Positions 21,666-37,421 of a DNA stretch of 64,000 nucleotides are shown here, in pieces. Source of the stretch: Enterobacter cloacae complex sp. ECNIH7 (GTDB lineage Bacteria; Pseudomonadota; Gammaproteobacteria; Enterobacterales; Enterobacteriaceae); NCBI RefSeq assembly GCF_002208095.1, contig NZ_CP017990.1, positions 1-64,000 of the forward strand, read 5' to 3'. Made by a program: the position numbers and the translations under genes. Below the pieces are notes generated by a model that saw only the letters and a list, made by a program, of their open reading frames with translations, ran no database searches and had not been told where the DNA came from. Within the stretch, counting starts at the first letter, position 1. The number at the start of each line of letters is the position of its first letter.

Positions 21666-23207
21666 ATGCAACTGAATTCCACCGAAATCAGCGAACTGAT
21701 CAAGCAGCGCATTGCTCAGTTCAGTGTTGTGAGTGAAGCTCACAACGAAGGTACTATTGTTTCTGTAAGTGACGGTGTTATCCGCATCCACGGCCTGGCC
21801 GATTGTATGCAGGGTGAGATGATTTCCCTGCCGGGTAACCGTTACGCTATCGCACTGAACCTGGAGCGCGACTCCGTAGGTGCAGTTGTGATGGGTCCAT
21901 ACGCTGACCTCGCCGAAGGCATGAAGGTTAAGTGTACTGGCCGTATTCTGGAAGTGCCGGTTGGCCGTGGCCTGCTGGGTCGCGTTGTTAACACCCTGGG
22001 TGCGCCAATCGACGGTAAAGGTCCGGTTGAGCACGATGGCTTCTCTCCAATCGAAGTTATCGCACCAGGCGTTATCGACCGTCAGTCCGTAGATCAGCCT
22101 GTTCAGACAGGTTATAAGTCCGTTGATGCCATGATCCCAATCGGTCGTGGTCAGCGTGAACTGATCATCGGTGACCGTCAGACCGGTAAAACTGCGATGG
22201 CTATCGACGCCATCATCAACCAGCGTGATTCCGGCATCAAATGCGTGTACGTGGCCATCGGCCAGAAAGCGTCCACCATTTCTAACGTGGTTCGTAAACT
22301 GGAAGAGCACGGCGCACTGTCTAACACCATCGTTGTGGTAGCAACCGCGTCTGAATCTGCTGCACTGCAATACCTGGCACCATACGCCGGTTGCGCAATG
22401 GGCGAATACTTCCGTGACCGCGGTGAAGATGCGCTGATTGTATACGATGACCTGTCTAAACAGGCTGTTGCTTATCGTCAGGTTTCCCTGCTGCTCCGTC
22501 GTCCACCTGGACGTGAAGCGTTCCCTGGCGACGTATTCTACCTCCACTCTCGTCTGCTGGAGCGTGCTTCCCGCGTTAACGCGGAATACGTCGAGAACTT
22601 CACCAAAGGTGAAGTGAAGGGTAAAACGGGCTCTCTGACCGCTCTGCCGATCATTGAAACCCAGGCGGGTGACGTTTCTGCGTTCGTTCCGACCAACGTA
22701 ATCTCCATTACCGATGGTCAGATCTTCCTGGAAACCAACCTGTTTAACTCCGGTATTCGTCCGGCGGTTAACCCGGGTATCTCCGTATCCCGTGTTGGTG
22801 GTGCTGCTCAGACCAAGATCATCAAGAAACTGTCCGGTGGTATCCGTACCGCGCTGGCACAGTATCGTGAACTGGCTGCGTTCTCTCAGTTCGCATCCGA
22901 TCTGGACGAAGCAACCCGTAAACAGCTGAGCCACGGTCAGAAAGTGACCGAGCTGCTGAAGCAGAAACAGTACGCACCAATGTCTGTTGCTCAGCAGGGC
23001 CTGGTACTGTTCGCGGCTGAACGCGGTTACCTCGAAGATGTGGAACTGGCGAAAATCGGTAGCTTCGAAGCCGCTCTGCTGGCTTACGTCGACCGTGATC
23101 ACGCTCCGCTGATGCAAGAGATCAACCAGACCGGTGGCTATAACGACGAAATCGAAGGCAAGCTGAAAGCTATCCTCGATTCCTTCAAAGCAACCCAATC
23201 CTGGTAA
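21666..23207 (+). CDS. atpA: F0F1 ATP synthase subunit alpha
   Basis: A 513-residue non-catalytic nucleotide-binding subunit of the F1 hexamer. Walker A is GDRQTGKT (residues 169-176). The family signature [17 protein letters not shown] lies near residues 362-378 with the arginine finger. Length equals that of E. coli. Tight spacing to atpH and atpG. Confidence 0.99.
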   Translation: MQLNSTEISELIKQRIAQFSVVSEAHNEGTIVSVSDGVIRIHGLADCMQGEMISLPGNRYAIALNLERDSVGAVVMGPYADLAEGMKVKCTGRILEVPVGRGLLGRVVNTLGAPIDGKGPVEHDGFSPIEVIAPGVIDRQSVDQPVQTGYKSVDAMIPIGRGQRELIIGDRQTGKTAMAIDAIINQRDSGIKCVYVAIGQKASTISNVVRKLEEHGALSNTIVVVATASESAALQYLAPYAGCAMGEYFRDRGEDALIVYDDLSKQAVAYRQVSLLLRRPPGREAFPGDVFYLHSRLLERASRVNAEYVENFTKGEVKGKTGSLTALPIIETQAGDVSAFVPTNVISITDGQIFLETNLFNSGIRPAVNPGISVSRVGGAAQTKIIKKLSGGIRTALAQYRELAAFSQFASDLDEATRKQLSHGQKVTELLKQKQYAPMSVAQQGLVLFAAERGYLEDVELAKIGSFEAALLAYVDRDHAPLMQEINQTGGYNDEIEGKLKAILDSFKATQSW

Positions 23208-23258
23208 TCGTCCGGCGGCTTGTCTCAGGACAAGCCGCCTGGCATTGAGGAGAAGCTC

Positions 23259-25536
<2,278 letters not shown>

Positions 25537-25556
25537 CGCCTTAATCGGAGGGTGAT

Positions 25557-25976
25557 ATGGCAATGACTTACCACCTGGACGTCGTCAGCGCAGAGCAACA
25601 AATGTTCTCTGGTCTGGTCGAGAAAATCCAGGTAACGGGTAGTGAAGGTGAACTGGGTATTTTCCCGGGTCACGCACCGCTGCTCACCGCCATTAAGCCT
25701 GGTATGATCCGCATCGTTAAACAGTTCGGTCACGAAGAGTTTATCTATCTGTCCGGCGGCATTCTTGAAGTGCAGCCTGGCAGTGTGACCGTTCTGGCCG
25801 ATACCGCTATCCGTGGCCAGGATCTCGACGAAGCGCGAGCCCTGGAATCGAAGCGTAAGGCTGAAGAGCACATTAGCAGCTCTCATGGTGACGTGGATTA
25901 CGCTCAGGCGTCTGCGGAGCTGGCCAAAGCGATCGCGAAACTGCGCGTTATCGAGTTGACCAAAAAAGCGATGTAA
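25557..25976 (+). CDS. atpC: F0F1 ATP synthase subunit epsilon
   Basis: A 139-residue rotor subunit and ATPase inhibitor. An N-terminal beta-sandwich (residues 1-85, with [19 protein letters not shown]) precedes two C-terminal helices that can insert into F1 and block hydrolysis. It is the last gene of the operon, with an intrinsic terminator 20 bases after the stop. Confidence 0.98.
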   Translation: MAMTYHLDVVSAEQQMFSGLVEKIQVTGSEGELGIFPGHAPLLTAIKPGMIRIVKQFGHEEFIYLSGGILEVQPGSVTVLADTAIRGQDLDEARALESKRKAEEHISSSHGDVDYAQASAELAKAIAKLRVIELTKKAM

Positions 25977-25995
25977 CACCGGCTTGAAAAGCACA

Positions 25996-26030
25996 AAAGC
26001 CAGTCTGGATACCAGGCTGGCTTTTTTTTT
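25996..26030 (+). terminator. atp operon terminator
   Basis: A 13-base arm (AAAGCCAGTCTGG, 25996-26008) pairs with 26012-26024, with one mismatch and a 3-base loop. A run of T follows to 26030. A classic intrinsic terminator after atpC. Confidence 0.95.
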
Positions 26031-26114
26031 CGGCCTTAATTCATGATGAAAAAGATGTAGAATTTTAAGCATCAAACGTTTTTACTTCACACTCAAACTA
26101 CCGTCAGGATGCGT

Positions 26115-27485
26115 ATGTCAAACAGTGCGATGAGCGTGGTGATCCTTGCCGCTGGCAAAGGGACCCGCATGTATTCCGATCTGCCTAAGGTGCTCCACAC
26201 GCTTGCAGGAAAGCCAATGGTGCAGCATGTCATTGATGCAGCGAACGAGCTGGGTGCCAGTCAGGTCCACCTGGTCTACGGTCACGGCGGCGATCTGCTT
26301 AAAAAGACGCTGAGCGATGACAAGCTCAACTGGGTGCTTCAGGCCGAACAGCTGGGCACAGGCCATGCGATGCAGCAGGCTGCGCCTTTCTTTGCGGATG
26401 ACGAAGACATTTTGATGCTCTACGGCGATGTCCCGCTGATCTCCGTTGAAACTCTGACTCGCCTGCGTGAAGCCAAACCGCAGGGCGGCATCGGTTTGTT
26501 GACCGTCGTGCTGGACGATCCAAGCGGTTATGGTCGCATCACCCGTGAAAACGGCAACGTCACGGGTATTGTTGAGCACAAAGATGCCAGCGACGAACAG
26601 CGCCAGATTCAGGAGATCAACACCGGTATCCTGATTGCCAACGGCGCGGATATGAAGCGCTGGCTGTCCAGACTCGACAACAACAACGCGCAGGGTGAAT
26701 ACTACATCACCGACATCATTGCGATGGCGTACCACGAAGGGCGTGAAATTGCTGCCGTTCATCCGGCGCGCATCAGCGAAACGGACGGCGTGAACAACCG
26801 CCTGCAGCTTTCCCGTCTTGAGCGTATTTATCAGTCCGAGCAGGCCGAAAAACTGCTGCTGGCGGGCGTGATGCTGCGCGATCCGGCGCGTTTCGATCTG
26901 CGTGGTTCGTTATCTCACGGGCGTGACGTTGAAATTGATACGAACGTTATCCTCGAAGGTCACGTCACGCTGGGCAATCGCGTCAAAATTGGCGCCGGCT
27001 GCGTGATTAAAAACAGCGTCATCGGTGACGACTGCGAAATTAGCCCGTACAGCGTGGTGGAAGATGCCCGTCTGGACGCGGCATGCACCATCGGCCCGTT
27101 TGCGCGTCTGCGCCCGGGCGCTGAGCTGCTGGAAGGCGCTCACGTGGGTAACTTCGTGGAGATGAAAAAAGCGCGTCTGGGTAAAGGCTCGAAAGCCGGT
27201 CATCTGACCTATCTGGGCGACGCGGAAATTGGCAATAACGTGAATATTGGTGCAGGGACTATTACCTGTAACTATGACGGCGCGAATAAGTTTAAAACTA
27301 TCATCGGTGACGACGTGTTTGTTGGCTCCGATACGCAGCTGGTGGCGCCTGTTACCGTGGGTAACGGGGTGACCATTGCCGCGGGAACAACCGTTACGCG
27401 CGATGTGGCCGAGAACGAGCTGGTGTTAAGCCGCGTTCCGCAGGTCAGCAAGCAGGGCTGGAAACGCCCGGTGAAGAAGAAGTAA
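26115..27485 (+). CDS. glmU: Bifunctional UDP-GlcNAc pyrophosphorylase / GlcN-1-P acetyltransferase GlmU
   Basis: A 456-residue cytoplasmic enzyme making UDP-GlcNAc, the precursor of peptidoglycan and lipid A. The N-terminal uridyltransferase has [15 protein letters not shown] (near residue 11). The C-terminal half is a left-handed beta-helix of hexapeptide repeats (residues about 250-440) that carries acetyltransferase activity. The start at 26115 is chosen because AGGA (26106-26109) is correctly spaced for it and overlaps the alternative ATG at 26109. Confidence 0.97.
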   Translation: MSNSAMSVVILAAGKGTRMYSDLPKVLHTLAGKPMVQHVIDAANELGASQVHLVYGHGGDLLKKTLSDDKLNWVLQAEQLGTGHAMQQAAPFFADDEDILMLYGDVPLISVETLTRLREAKPQGGIGLLTVVLDDPSGYGRITRENGNVTGIVEHKDASDEQRQIQEINTGILIANGADMKRWLSRLDNNNAQGEYYITDIIAMAYHEGREIAAVHPARISETDGVNNRLQLSRLERIYQSEQAEKLLLAGVMLRDPARFDLRGSLSHGRDVEIDTNVILEGHVTLGNRVKIGAGCVIKNSVIGDDCEISPYSVVEDARLDAACTIGPFARLRPGAELLEGAHVGNFVEMKKARLGKGSKAGHLTYLGDAEIGNNVNIGAGTITCNYDGANKFKTIIGDDVFVGSDTQLVAPVTVGNGVTIAAGTTVTRDVAENELVLSRVPQVSKQGWKRPVKKK

Positions 27486-27493
27486 CGGATTTA

Positions 27494-27590
27494 CCCCTCA
27501 CCCTAACCCTCTCCCCACAGGGGAGAGGGGATCGTTCGGTGCGGTGTTTTTCTCCCTCGCCCCTTTGGGGAGAGGGCCGGGGTGAGGGGA
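27494..27590. repeat. CT/AG-rich palindromic repeat, copy 1 (full)
   Basis: A long inverted repeat whose ends read CCCCTCACCCTAACCC and GGGTGAGGGG, with CCCTCTCCCC / GGGGAGAGGG arms inside. It lies in the glmU-glmS gap. Related copies lie at 34471, 36767 and 61953. All are intergenic. Confidence 0.85.
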
Positions 27591-27723
27591 TAATATAATC
27601 CTCCCCCCATAAGCAGTACCCATAAAAATAACCCCACTCTCTACAAGGCTCGGGGCGCCCGGAAAGGGTAAATACAGGTCAGCGACAACGCAGGCATAAT
27701 GCCTAAATTCGGAATCTAAAATT

Positions 27724-29553
27724 ATGTGTGGAATTGTTGGCGCAGTTGCGCAGCGTGATATTGCTGAAATCCTTCTCGAAGGTTTACGTCGTCTGGAATA
27801 CCGTGGTTACGACTCAGCCGGTCTGGCTGTCGTCGATGCAGAAGGCCATATGACCCGTCTGCGTCGTCTCGGTAAAGTGCAGATGCTGGCCCAGGCCGCG
27901 GAAGAACATCCGCTGCACGGTGGAACCGGTATTGCTCACACCCGCTGGGCGACGCACGGCGAACCGTCTGAAGGTAACGCGCACCCGCATGTGTCTGAAC
28001 ACATCGTGGTCGTGCACAACGGCATTATCGAAAACCACGAACCGCTGCGCGAAGAACTGAAAGCGCGCGGCTACACCTTCGTCTCTGAAACTGACACCGA
28101 AGTGATTGCTCACCTGGTGCACTGGGAGCTGGAGCAGGGCGGCACGCTGCGTGATGCGGTGCTGCGTGCTATCCCTCAGCTGCGCGGTGCGTACGGTACG
28201 GTGATCATGGATTCCCGCGATCCGTCCACATTGCTGGCCGCGCGTTCCGGTAGCCCGATGGTTATCGGTCTGGGCATGGGCGAAAACTTCATCGCTTCTG
28301 ACCAGCTGGCGCTCCTGCCGGTTACCCGTCGCTTTATCTTCCTCGAAGAGGGTGATATCGCGGAAGTGACCCGTCGCAGCGTGACCGTCTTTGATACCAA
28401 AGGCGAGCAGGTGAAACGTCAGGAGATTGAATCGAATCTGCAGTACGACGCGGGCGACAAAGGCGCTTACCGTCACTACATGCAGAAAGAGATTTACGAG
28501 CAGCCAAACGCCATCAAAAACACGCTGACCGGGCGCATCAGCCACGGTGAAGTGGATCTGAGCGAGTTGGGCGCAAACGCGAACGAACTGCTCGGCAAGG
28601 TCGAGCATATTCAGATCGTGGCCTGCGGCACCTCCTATAACTCCGGTATGGTCTCTCGCTACTGGTTTGAATCCCTGGCTGGCGTGCCGTGCGATGTGGA
28701 AATCGCGTCTGAATTCCGCTATCGCAAATCCGCGGTGCGTCGTAACAGCCTGATGATCACCCTTTCCCAGTCTGGTGAAACGGCGGATACGCTGGCAGCG
28801 CTGCGTCTGTCTAAAGAGCTGGGTTACCTGGGCTCTCTGGCTATCTGTAACGTTCCTGGCTCATCGCTGGTGCGTGAGTCCGATCTGGCGCTGATGACCA
28901 AAGCGGGCACCGAAATCGGTGTGGCCTCTACCAAAGCGTTTACCACTCAGCTGACCGTTCTGCTGATGCTGGTGGCGAAGCTGGCGCGTCTGAAAGGTGA
29001 AGATGCGTCCGTTGAGCACGACATCGTTCACGGCCTGCAGGCGCTGCCGAGCCGTATTGAACAGATGCTGTCTCAGGACAAACGCATTGAAGCGCTGGCG
29101 GAAGATTTCTCCGACAAACATCACGCCCTGTTCCTGGGTCGTGGCGATCAGTATCCGATTGCGCTGGAAGGCGCGCTGAAGCTGAAAGAGATCTCCTACA
29201 TTCACGCTGAAGCCTATGCGGCTGGCGAGCTGAAGCACGGCCCGCTGGCGCTGATTGACGCGGATATGCCGGTCATCGTTGTGGCACCAAACAACGAACT
29301 GCTGGAAAAACTGAAGTCTAACATCGAAGAAGTGCGCGCCCGCGGCGGTGTTCTGTACGTCTTCGCCGACAAAGATGCCGGTTTTGTCAGCAACGACAAC
29401 ATGCATATCATCGAGATGCCGCATGTGGAAGAGGTGATTGCACCAATCTTCTACACCGTTCCGCTGCAGCTGTTGGCCTATCACGTTGCGCTGATCAAAG
29501 GTACCGACGTTGACCAGCCGCGTAACCTGGCGAAATCGGTTACCGTAGAATAA
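27724..29553 (+). CDS. glmS: Glutamine--fructose-6-phosphate aminotransferase GlmS
   Basis: A 609-residue enzyme making glucosamine-6-phosphate, the first committed step to UDP-GlcNAc. Cys2 (MCGIVGAV) is the glutaminase nucleophile, and residues 1-240 are the class II amidotransferase domain. Two SIS isomerase domains follow (CGTSYNSG and [12 protein letters not shown]). It lies downstream of glmU, as in E. coli, where small RNA GlmZ activates glmS translation. The leader here differs from the E. coli leader, so that control is unproven. Confidence 0.99.
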   Translation: MCGIVGAVAQRDIAEILLEGLRRLEYRGYDSAGLAVVDAEGHMTRLRRLGKVQMLAQAAEEHPLHGGTGIAHTRWATHGEPSEGNAHPHVSEHIVVVHNGIIENHEPLREELKARGYTFVSETDTEVIAHLVHWELEQGGTLRDAVLRAIPQLRGAYGTVIMDSRDPSTLLAARSGSPMVIGLGMGENFIASDQLALLPVTRRFIFLEEGDIAEVTRRSVTVFDTKGEQVKRQEIESNLQYDAGDKGAYRHYMQKEIYEQPNAIKNTLTGRISHGEVDLSELGANANELLGKVEHIQIVACGTSYNSGMVSRYWFESLAGVPCDVEIASEFRYRKSAVRRNSLMITLSQSGETADTLAALRLSKELGYLGSLAICNVPGSSLVRESDLALMTKAGTEIGVASTKAFTTQLTVLLMLVAKLARLKGEDASVEHDIVHGLQALPSRIEQMLSQDKRIEALAEDFSDKHHALFLGRGDQYPIALEGALKLKEISYIHAEAYAAGELKHGPLALIDADMPVIVVAPNNELLEKLKSNIEEVRARGGVLYVFADKDAGFVSNDNMHIIEMPHVEEVIAPIFYTVPLQLLAYHVALIKGTDVDQPRNLAKSVTVE

Positions 29554-29562
29554 TCCCTTCAG

Positions 29563-29588
29563 GCTCCACCTTCGGGTGGAGCTTTTTT
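29563..29588 (+). terminator. glmS terminator
   Basis: GCTCCACC (29563-29570), a TTCG tetraloop, GGTGGAGC (29575-29582), then a T run. An 8-bp stem with a very stable loop, 9 bases after the glmS stop. Confidence 0.95.
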
Positions 29589-29767
29589 ATCCTGCCCGGC
29601 TTGTTTTTCATCAATCCTTTCTCGTTTTTAATAATGACAATTTGTCATCTTCAGCTACTTTTTTCAGTGTCACATAAAGAAAATATTTCTGAAAACGCCT
29701 TGTCATAAAAGCGGCTAAAGCGATGAAAAATAAGCTTTCTTTTGCTTATTTTTAAGTGAAATTTACG

Positions 29768-29807
29768 TTGTCATAAAACTGTCATAATTCGTACATTTAT
29801 CTGTCAC
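29768..29807 (+). promoter_or_regulatory. Tandem Pho boxes of the pst promoter
   Basis: Two PhoB boxes 22 bases apart: TTGTCATAAAACTGTCAT (29768-29785) and one ending CTGTCAC (29790-29807). A candidate -10, TATTTT, is at 29818-29823. The arrangement matches the E. coli pstS promoter, activated by PhoB under phosphate starvation. Confidence 0.92.
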
Positions 29808-29841
29808 CTGTTTGTCCTATTTTGCTCATCGTAGCCACTAA

Positions 29842-30915
<1,074 letters not shown>

Positions 30916-30935
30916 CAGGATATATTTAACGAAGA

Positions 30936-31009
30936 TGGCGGGTGGCGCTGCGCTTACCCGCCCTACGGTTTAAGCTGTAGGCCCGGTAAGCGTCAGCGCC
31001 ACCGGGCAT
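30936..31009. repeat. BIME between pstS and pstC
   Basis: Two inverted REP units: 30936-30964 (with GGTGGCGCTGCGCTTACC) and 30976-31009 (GCCCGGTAAGCGTCAG, CGCCACCGGGC). They lie within the operon. A segmental mRNA-stability role is inferred. Confidence 0.85.
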
Positions 31010-31039
31010 ATTCGTAAAACGTCTCAAACAGAAGAGTAA

Positions 31040-32892
<1,853 letters not shown>

Positions 32893-32927
32893 TTTTTTAC
32901 GGCGCTGCAGCTCGCGGCGCCGAATGA

Positions 32928-33713
<786 letters not shown>

Positions 33714-33739
33714 TTTGCCTTAGTGCATGTGGAGAAACC

Positions 33740-34465
33740 ATGGACAACCTCAATCTTAATAAACATATTTCCGGCCAGTTCAACGCAGAGCTGGAAAGCA
33801 TTCGCACCCAGGTAATGACCATGGGCGGCATGGTCGAGCAGCAGCTTTCTGATGCGATTACGGCAATGCACAATCAGGACAGCGAGCTGGCGAAGCGCGT
33901 CATTGAAGGCGACAAAAACGTCAACATGATGGAAGTCGCTATCGACGAGGCCTGCGTGCGCATTATCGCGAAACGCCAGCCGACGGCGAGCGACCTGCGT
34001 CTGGTGATGGCAATCATCAAGACCATCGCCGAGCTGGAGCGTATTGGTGACGTTGCGGATAAAATCTGCCGCACCGCGCTGGAGAAATTCTCTCAGCAGC
34101 ACCAGCCCCTGCTGGTGAGCCTGGAGTCGCTGGGCCGCCACACCGTGCAGATGCTGCACGACGTGCTGGATGCCTTTGCGCGTATGGATCTGGACGAAGC
34201 GGTGCGTATCTACCGTGAAGACAAGAAGGTCGACCAGGAGTATGAAGGCATCGTGCGTCAGCTGATGACCTACATGATGGAAGATTCACGTACGATCCCA
34301 AGCGTACTGACCGCCCTGTTCTGCGCGCGCTCTATTGAGCGTATCGGCGACCGCTGCCAGAATATTTGCGAATACATCTTCTACTTCGTGAAAGGTCAGG
34401 ACTTCCGTCACGTGGGCGGCGACGAGCTGGACAAACTGCTGGCGGGTAAAGATCCGAAAGAGTGA
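33740..34465 (+). CDS. phoU: Phosphate signalling protein PhoU
   Basis: A 241-residue all-helical protein made of two similar three-helix bundles, each with metal-binding E/DxxxD patterns ([13 protein letters not shown] near residue 101 and [14 protein letters not shown] near residue 204). It restrains PhoR kinase when phosphate is plentiful. The start at 33740 follows GGAG and gives the family length. An in-frame ATG at 33710 overlaps pstB and is less likely. The operon ends in a palindromic repeat, not a classic terminator. Confidence 0.97.
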
Positions 34466-34470
34466 TTTTA

Positions 34471-34554
34471 CCCTCACCCTAACCCTCTCCCACAGGGAGA
34501 GAGGACAATTCGGTTTTCTCCCTCTCCCCTGGGGAGAGGGTCGGGATGAGGGGG
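34471..34554. repeat. CT/AG-rich palindromic repeat, copy 2 (full)
   Basis: The same family as 27494, with ends CCCTCACCCTAACCC and GATGAGGGG, and CCCTCTCCC / GGGAGAG internal arms. It fills the gap between the convergent phoU and yieH and could end both transcripts. Confidence 0.85.
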
Positions 34555-34559
34555 AAAAC

Positions 34560-35225
34560 TCAGCGAGTAATATTCCACCCGCGTGCCTTCCACAGCGCTG
34601 GCAACTGCGCCAGATCGGTAAAGGTCGTCACGTTCGGATGAGCGATCGGCTTGTTGTGCGGGTCGGCGCAGAAGTAAAACACCTCCATCCCCGCATCAAT
34701 CCCCGACTGCGCGCCCGCAGACGAGTCATCCACCAGAATGCAGTTCTCTACGTTGACGTTCATTGCTTTTGCCGCATGAAACATCAGCGCCGGGTCTGGC
34801 TTCCAGCGCTGGATATCGTAGCCGCTGAACAGTTTTTCCGGGAAATGGTGCAACATCTCAAGCTTGCCCAGCGAATGCTGCATTTTGCTGACCGGGCCGT
34901 TAGAGACGACGCAGACAGGCACCGTCATCGCATCCAGCAGCGCGTTTGCGCCCGGAATGACCTCCAGCTCCGAATCAAACAGGCGTGCGACCTCGGCGCG
35001 GTACACCGGTTCCAGATCGGCTTTCGCCAGATCCACACCGTGTTCCCGGTTAATGATGTCGATGATCTCGTAGAGCTTCACGCCCTTAAAGCGTTTAAAC
35101 ACCTCTTCGAGCTCCAGCGTAATGCCAAATTCCTTGAACATAGTGACATACGCGCGGGAACAAATGACCTCACTGTCGACCAGCGTACCGTCGCAGTCGA
35201 AAAATACCGCTTCAATTCCGGACAT
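34560..35225 (-). CDS. yieH: HAD-family phosphatase YieH
   Basis: A 221-residue haloacid dehalogenase-superfamily hydrolase. Motif I is FFDCDGTLVDSE (nucleophile Asp near residue 9), motif II is CVVSNGP, and motifs III/IV are RWKPDPALM and LVDDSSAGAQSG. A helical cap lies between motifs I and II. In E. coli it dephosphorylates 6-phosphogluconate and purine compounds in vitro. The start at 35225 (MSGIEAV) gives the family length. An ATG at 35243 would add six residues. In E. coli K-12 the bgl genes lie between phoU and this region; here they do not. Confidence 0.95.
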   Translation of the reverse strand: MSGIEAVFFDCDGTLVDSEVICSRAYVTMFKEFGITLELEEVFKRFKGVKLYEIIDIINREHGVDLAKADLEPVYRAEVARLFDSELEVIPGANALLDAMTVPVCVVSNGPVSKMQHSLGKLEMLHHFPEKLFSGYDIQRWKPDPALMFHAAKAMNVNVENCILVDDSSAGAQSGIDAGMEVFYFCADPHNKPIAHPNVTTFTDLAQLPALWKARGWNITR

Positions 35226-35389
35226 GCCTTTCCCTTTTAACAAGTTTAACGTTTACGTACGGCAGTTCGCCGGGACGCAATCGTTGCCGTATAAGCAAAA
35301 TCAATGAAAAAAGTATCACGTAACCGCCACTATTGTCGCATTTTGGTATAGGATAGCGACGAATTTTCCCTCCTTGTTCGGAATTGATG

Positions 35390-36727
35390 ATGAGTCAACA
35401 ACACACTACCCAGACGTCTGGTCAGGGTCTGCTTGAGCGCGTTTTTAAACTGCGCGAGCACGGCACAACGGCACGCACCGAAGTGATCGCTGGTTTCACC
35501 ACCTTCCTGACGATGGTCTATATCGTTTTTGTGAACCCTCAAATTCTGGGCGTTGCTGGCATGGATACCAGCGCCGTCTTTGTAACCACCTGCCTGATTG
35601 CGGCCCTTGGCAGCATTCTGATGGGTGTGTTCGCTAACCTGCCGGTTGCGCTGGCACCGGCGATGGGCCTGAATGCGTTCTTCGCATTCGTGGTTGTTCA
35701 GGCGATGGGGCTGCCGTGGCAGGTTGGCATGGGCGCCATCTTCTGGGGCGCGGTTGGCCTGCTGCTGCTGACCATTTTCCGCGTGCGTTACTGGATGATT
35801 GCAAACATTCCCGTGAGTCTGCGCGTGGGCATCACCAGCGGTATCGGTCTGTTCATCGGGATGATGGGGCTGAAAAACGCCGGCGTTATCGTGGCGAACC
35901 CGGATACGCTGGTGAGCATCGGTCACCTGACCTCTCATAACGTGCTGCTGGGCGTGCTGGGCTTCTTTATCATCGCGATCCTGGCTTCCCGCAATATTCA
36001 CGCGGCGGTGCTGGTCTCCATCGTGGTCACCACCCTGCTGGGCTGGATGCTGGGCGACGTTCACTATAACGGTATTGTCTCCGCGCCACCGAGCGTCTCT
36101 ACCGTGATTGGTCATGTCGATCTGGCGGGTTCCCTGAACCTGGGCCTGGCGGGCGTGATTTTCTCCTTCATGCTGGTCAACCTGTTTGACTCCTCCGGCA
36201 CGCTGATTGGCGTGACCGACAAAGCGGGCCTGGCGGATGAAAAAGGCAAATTCCCGCGCATGAAGCAGGCGCTGTTTGTGGACAGCGTCTCCTCTGTGAC
36301 CGGTGCTTTTATCGGAACCTCGTCCGTTACCGCGTACATTGAATCTTCTTCCGGCGTGTCCGTGGGCGGCCGTACCGGCCTGACGGCGGTGGTCGTGGGT
36401 ATTCTGTTCCTGCTGGTGATCTTCCTCTCTCCGCTGGCGGGTATGGTTCCTCCGTATGCGGCAGCCGGCGCGCTGATCTATGTGGGGGTGCTGATGACCT
36501 CCAGCCTGTCACGCGTGAAGTGGGATGATTTAACCGAAGCGGTGCCGGCGTTTATTACCGCCGTGATGATGCCGTTCAGCTTCTCGATTACCGAAGGTAT
36601 CGCGCTGGGCTTTATCTCTTACTGCGTAATGAAGATCGGTACCGGCCGCTTCCGCGACCTCAGCCCGTGCGTCATCGTTGTGGCGCTGCTGTTTGTGCTG
36701 AAGATTGTGTTTATTGATGCCAAATAA
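35390..36727 (+). CDS. adeP: Adenine permease AdeP (YieG)
   Basis: A 445-residue inner-membrane purine:H+ symporter of the AzgA/NCS2 family. It has about 13-14 hydrophobic segments and conserved blocks TFLTMVYIVFVNPQIL, GLNAFFAFVV and TAYIESSSGVSVGGRTGLTA (near residue 310). TTG-ATG-ATG occur in a row at the start. The third codon (MSQQHTT) gives the E. coli length. It is divergent from yieH. Confidence 0.95.
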   Translation: MSQQHTTQTSGQGLLERVFKLREHGTTARTEVIAGFTTFLTMVYIVFVNPQILGVAGMDTSAVFVTTCLIAALGSILMGVFANLPVALAPAMGLNAFFAFVVVQAMGLPWQVGMGAIFWGAVGLLLLTIFRVRYWMIANIPVSLRVGITSGIGLFIGMMGLKNAGVIVANPDTLVSIGHLTSHNVLLGVLGFFIIAILASRNIHAAVLVSIVVTTLLGWMLGDVHYNGIVSAPPSVSTVIGHVDLAGSLNLGLAGVIFSFMLVNLFDSSGTLIGVTDKAGLADEKGKFPRMKQALFVDSVSSVTGAFIGTSSVTAYIESSSGVSVGGRTGLTAVVVGILFLLVIFLSPLAGMVPPYAAAGALIYVGVLMTSSLSRVKWDDLTEAVPAFITAVMMPFSFSITEGIALGFISYCVMKIGTGRFRDLSPCVIVVALLFVLKIVFIDAK

Positions 36728-36732
36728 ACAGC

Positions 36733-36760
36733 AAGTCCTTTTCGAAGAAAAGGGCTTTAG
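36733..36760 (+). terminator. Likely adeP terminator
   Basis: AAGTCCTTTTC (36733-36743), GAA loop, GAAAAGGGCTT (36747-36757), one G-T pair, then TTAG. Seven bases after the adeP stop. The T-tract is short. Confidence 0.6.
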
Positions 36761-36766
36761 TGTTTG

Positions 36767-36800
36767 CACCCTCTCCCGTGGGAGAGGGCTGGGGTGAGGG
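36767..36800. repeat. CT/AG-rich palindromic repeat, copy 3 (partial)
   Basis: CACCCTCTCCC / GGGAGAGGG followed by GGGGTGAGGG, corresponding to one arm and end of the full repeat. It lies between the convergent adeP and chrR. Confidence 0.75.
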
Positions 36801-36818
36801 CATCAGGCCACAATAAGC

Positions 36819-37385
36819 TTACGCCTTCACCCGCTTAATATAATCCCCAAACGCCGTCAGCTGGCCAGACAGATGATCGCGCGTGCTCTGATCCACCACT
36901 TCACCCGTTTGCGGGTCGACCTTGTTCTGAATCACACCACCCATAAATTCCGGCTTGTTCATGACCATCGCATCCAGGAACACCAGGATCTGGCGCAGAT
37001 GATACTGGCAGCGCGCGCCGCCAATCGCGCCCATTGAGCTGGTCTGGATCAGCACCGGCTTGCCTGCCAGCGGCTGCTCAGGTAAACGGGACAGCCAGTC
37101 GATGGCATTCTTCAGGCCACCCGGAACCGAATAGTTATACTCCGGCGTGACGATGACCACGCCGTCAGCCTGGCGGATCTGCTCTGCCAGCGCCTCAACG
37201 CTCTGCGGAAAACCCTCTTCCTGCTGTACGTCAGCATCATAGAGCGGAATATCGCCAATAGACGGCAGGGCGCTAATTTCCATTCCTGCCGGTGCCAGCT
37301 GTGGCAGCGTGCGGGCAACCATCCCGTTAAATGAACCTTTGCGCAGGCTTCCCAGTAACGTAACTACTTTCAACGTATCAGACAT
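36819..37385 (-). CDS. chrR: NADPH-dependent FMN reductase (quinone/chromate reductase) ChrR
   Basis: A 188-residue flavodoxin-like FMN enzyme that reduces quinones, and chromate in vitro, in the cytoplasm. The FMN phosphate loop is GSLRKGSFN (near residue 12). TPEYNYSVPGGLKNAIDWLSR (near residue 80) is the family signature. It follows yieE by 36 bases on the same strand and is probably co-transcribed with it. An AGGAG site precedes the start. Confidence 0.95.
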   Translation of the reverse strand: MSDTLKVVTLLGSLRKGSFNGMVARTLPQLAPAGMEISALPSIGDIPLYDADVQQEEGFPQSVEALAEQIRQADGVVIVTPEYNYSVPGGLKNAIDWLSRLPEQPLAGKPVLIQTSSMGAIGGARCQYHLRQILVFLDAMVMNKPEFMGGVIQNKVDPQTGEVVDQSTRDHLSGQLTAFGDYIKRVKA

Positions 37386-37421
37386 GATTACTCCTGTTTC
37401 ATCATGATGACCCTGATCGGA

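Noticed and set aside
27591..27723. glmS ribozyme or riboswitch upstream of glmS
   Set aside because: The ribozyme core expected in Gram-positive bacteria is not present, and enterobacteria use small-RNA control.
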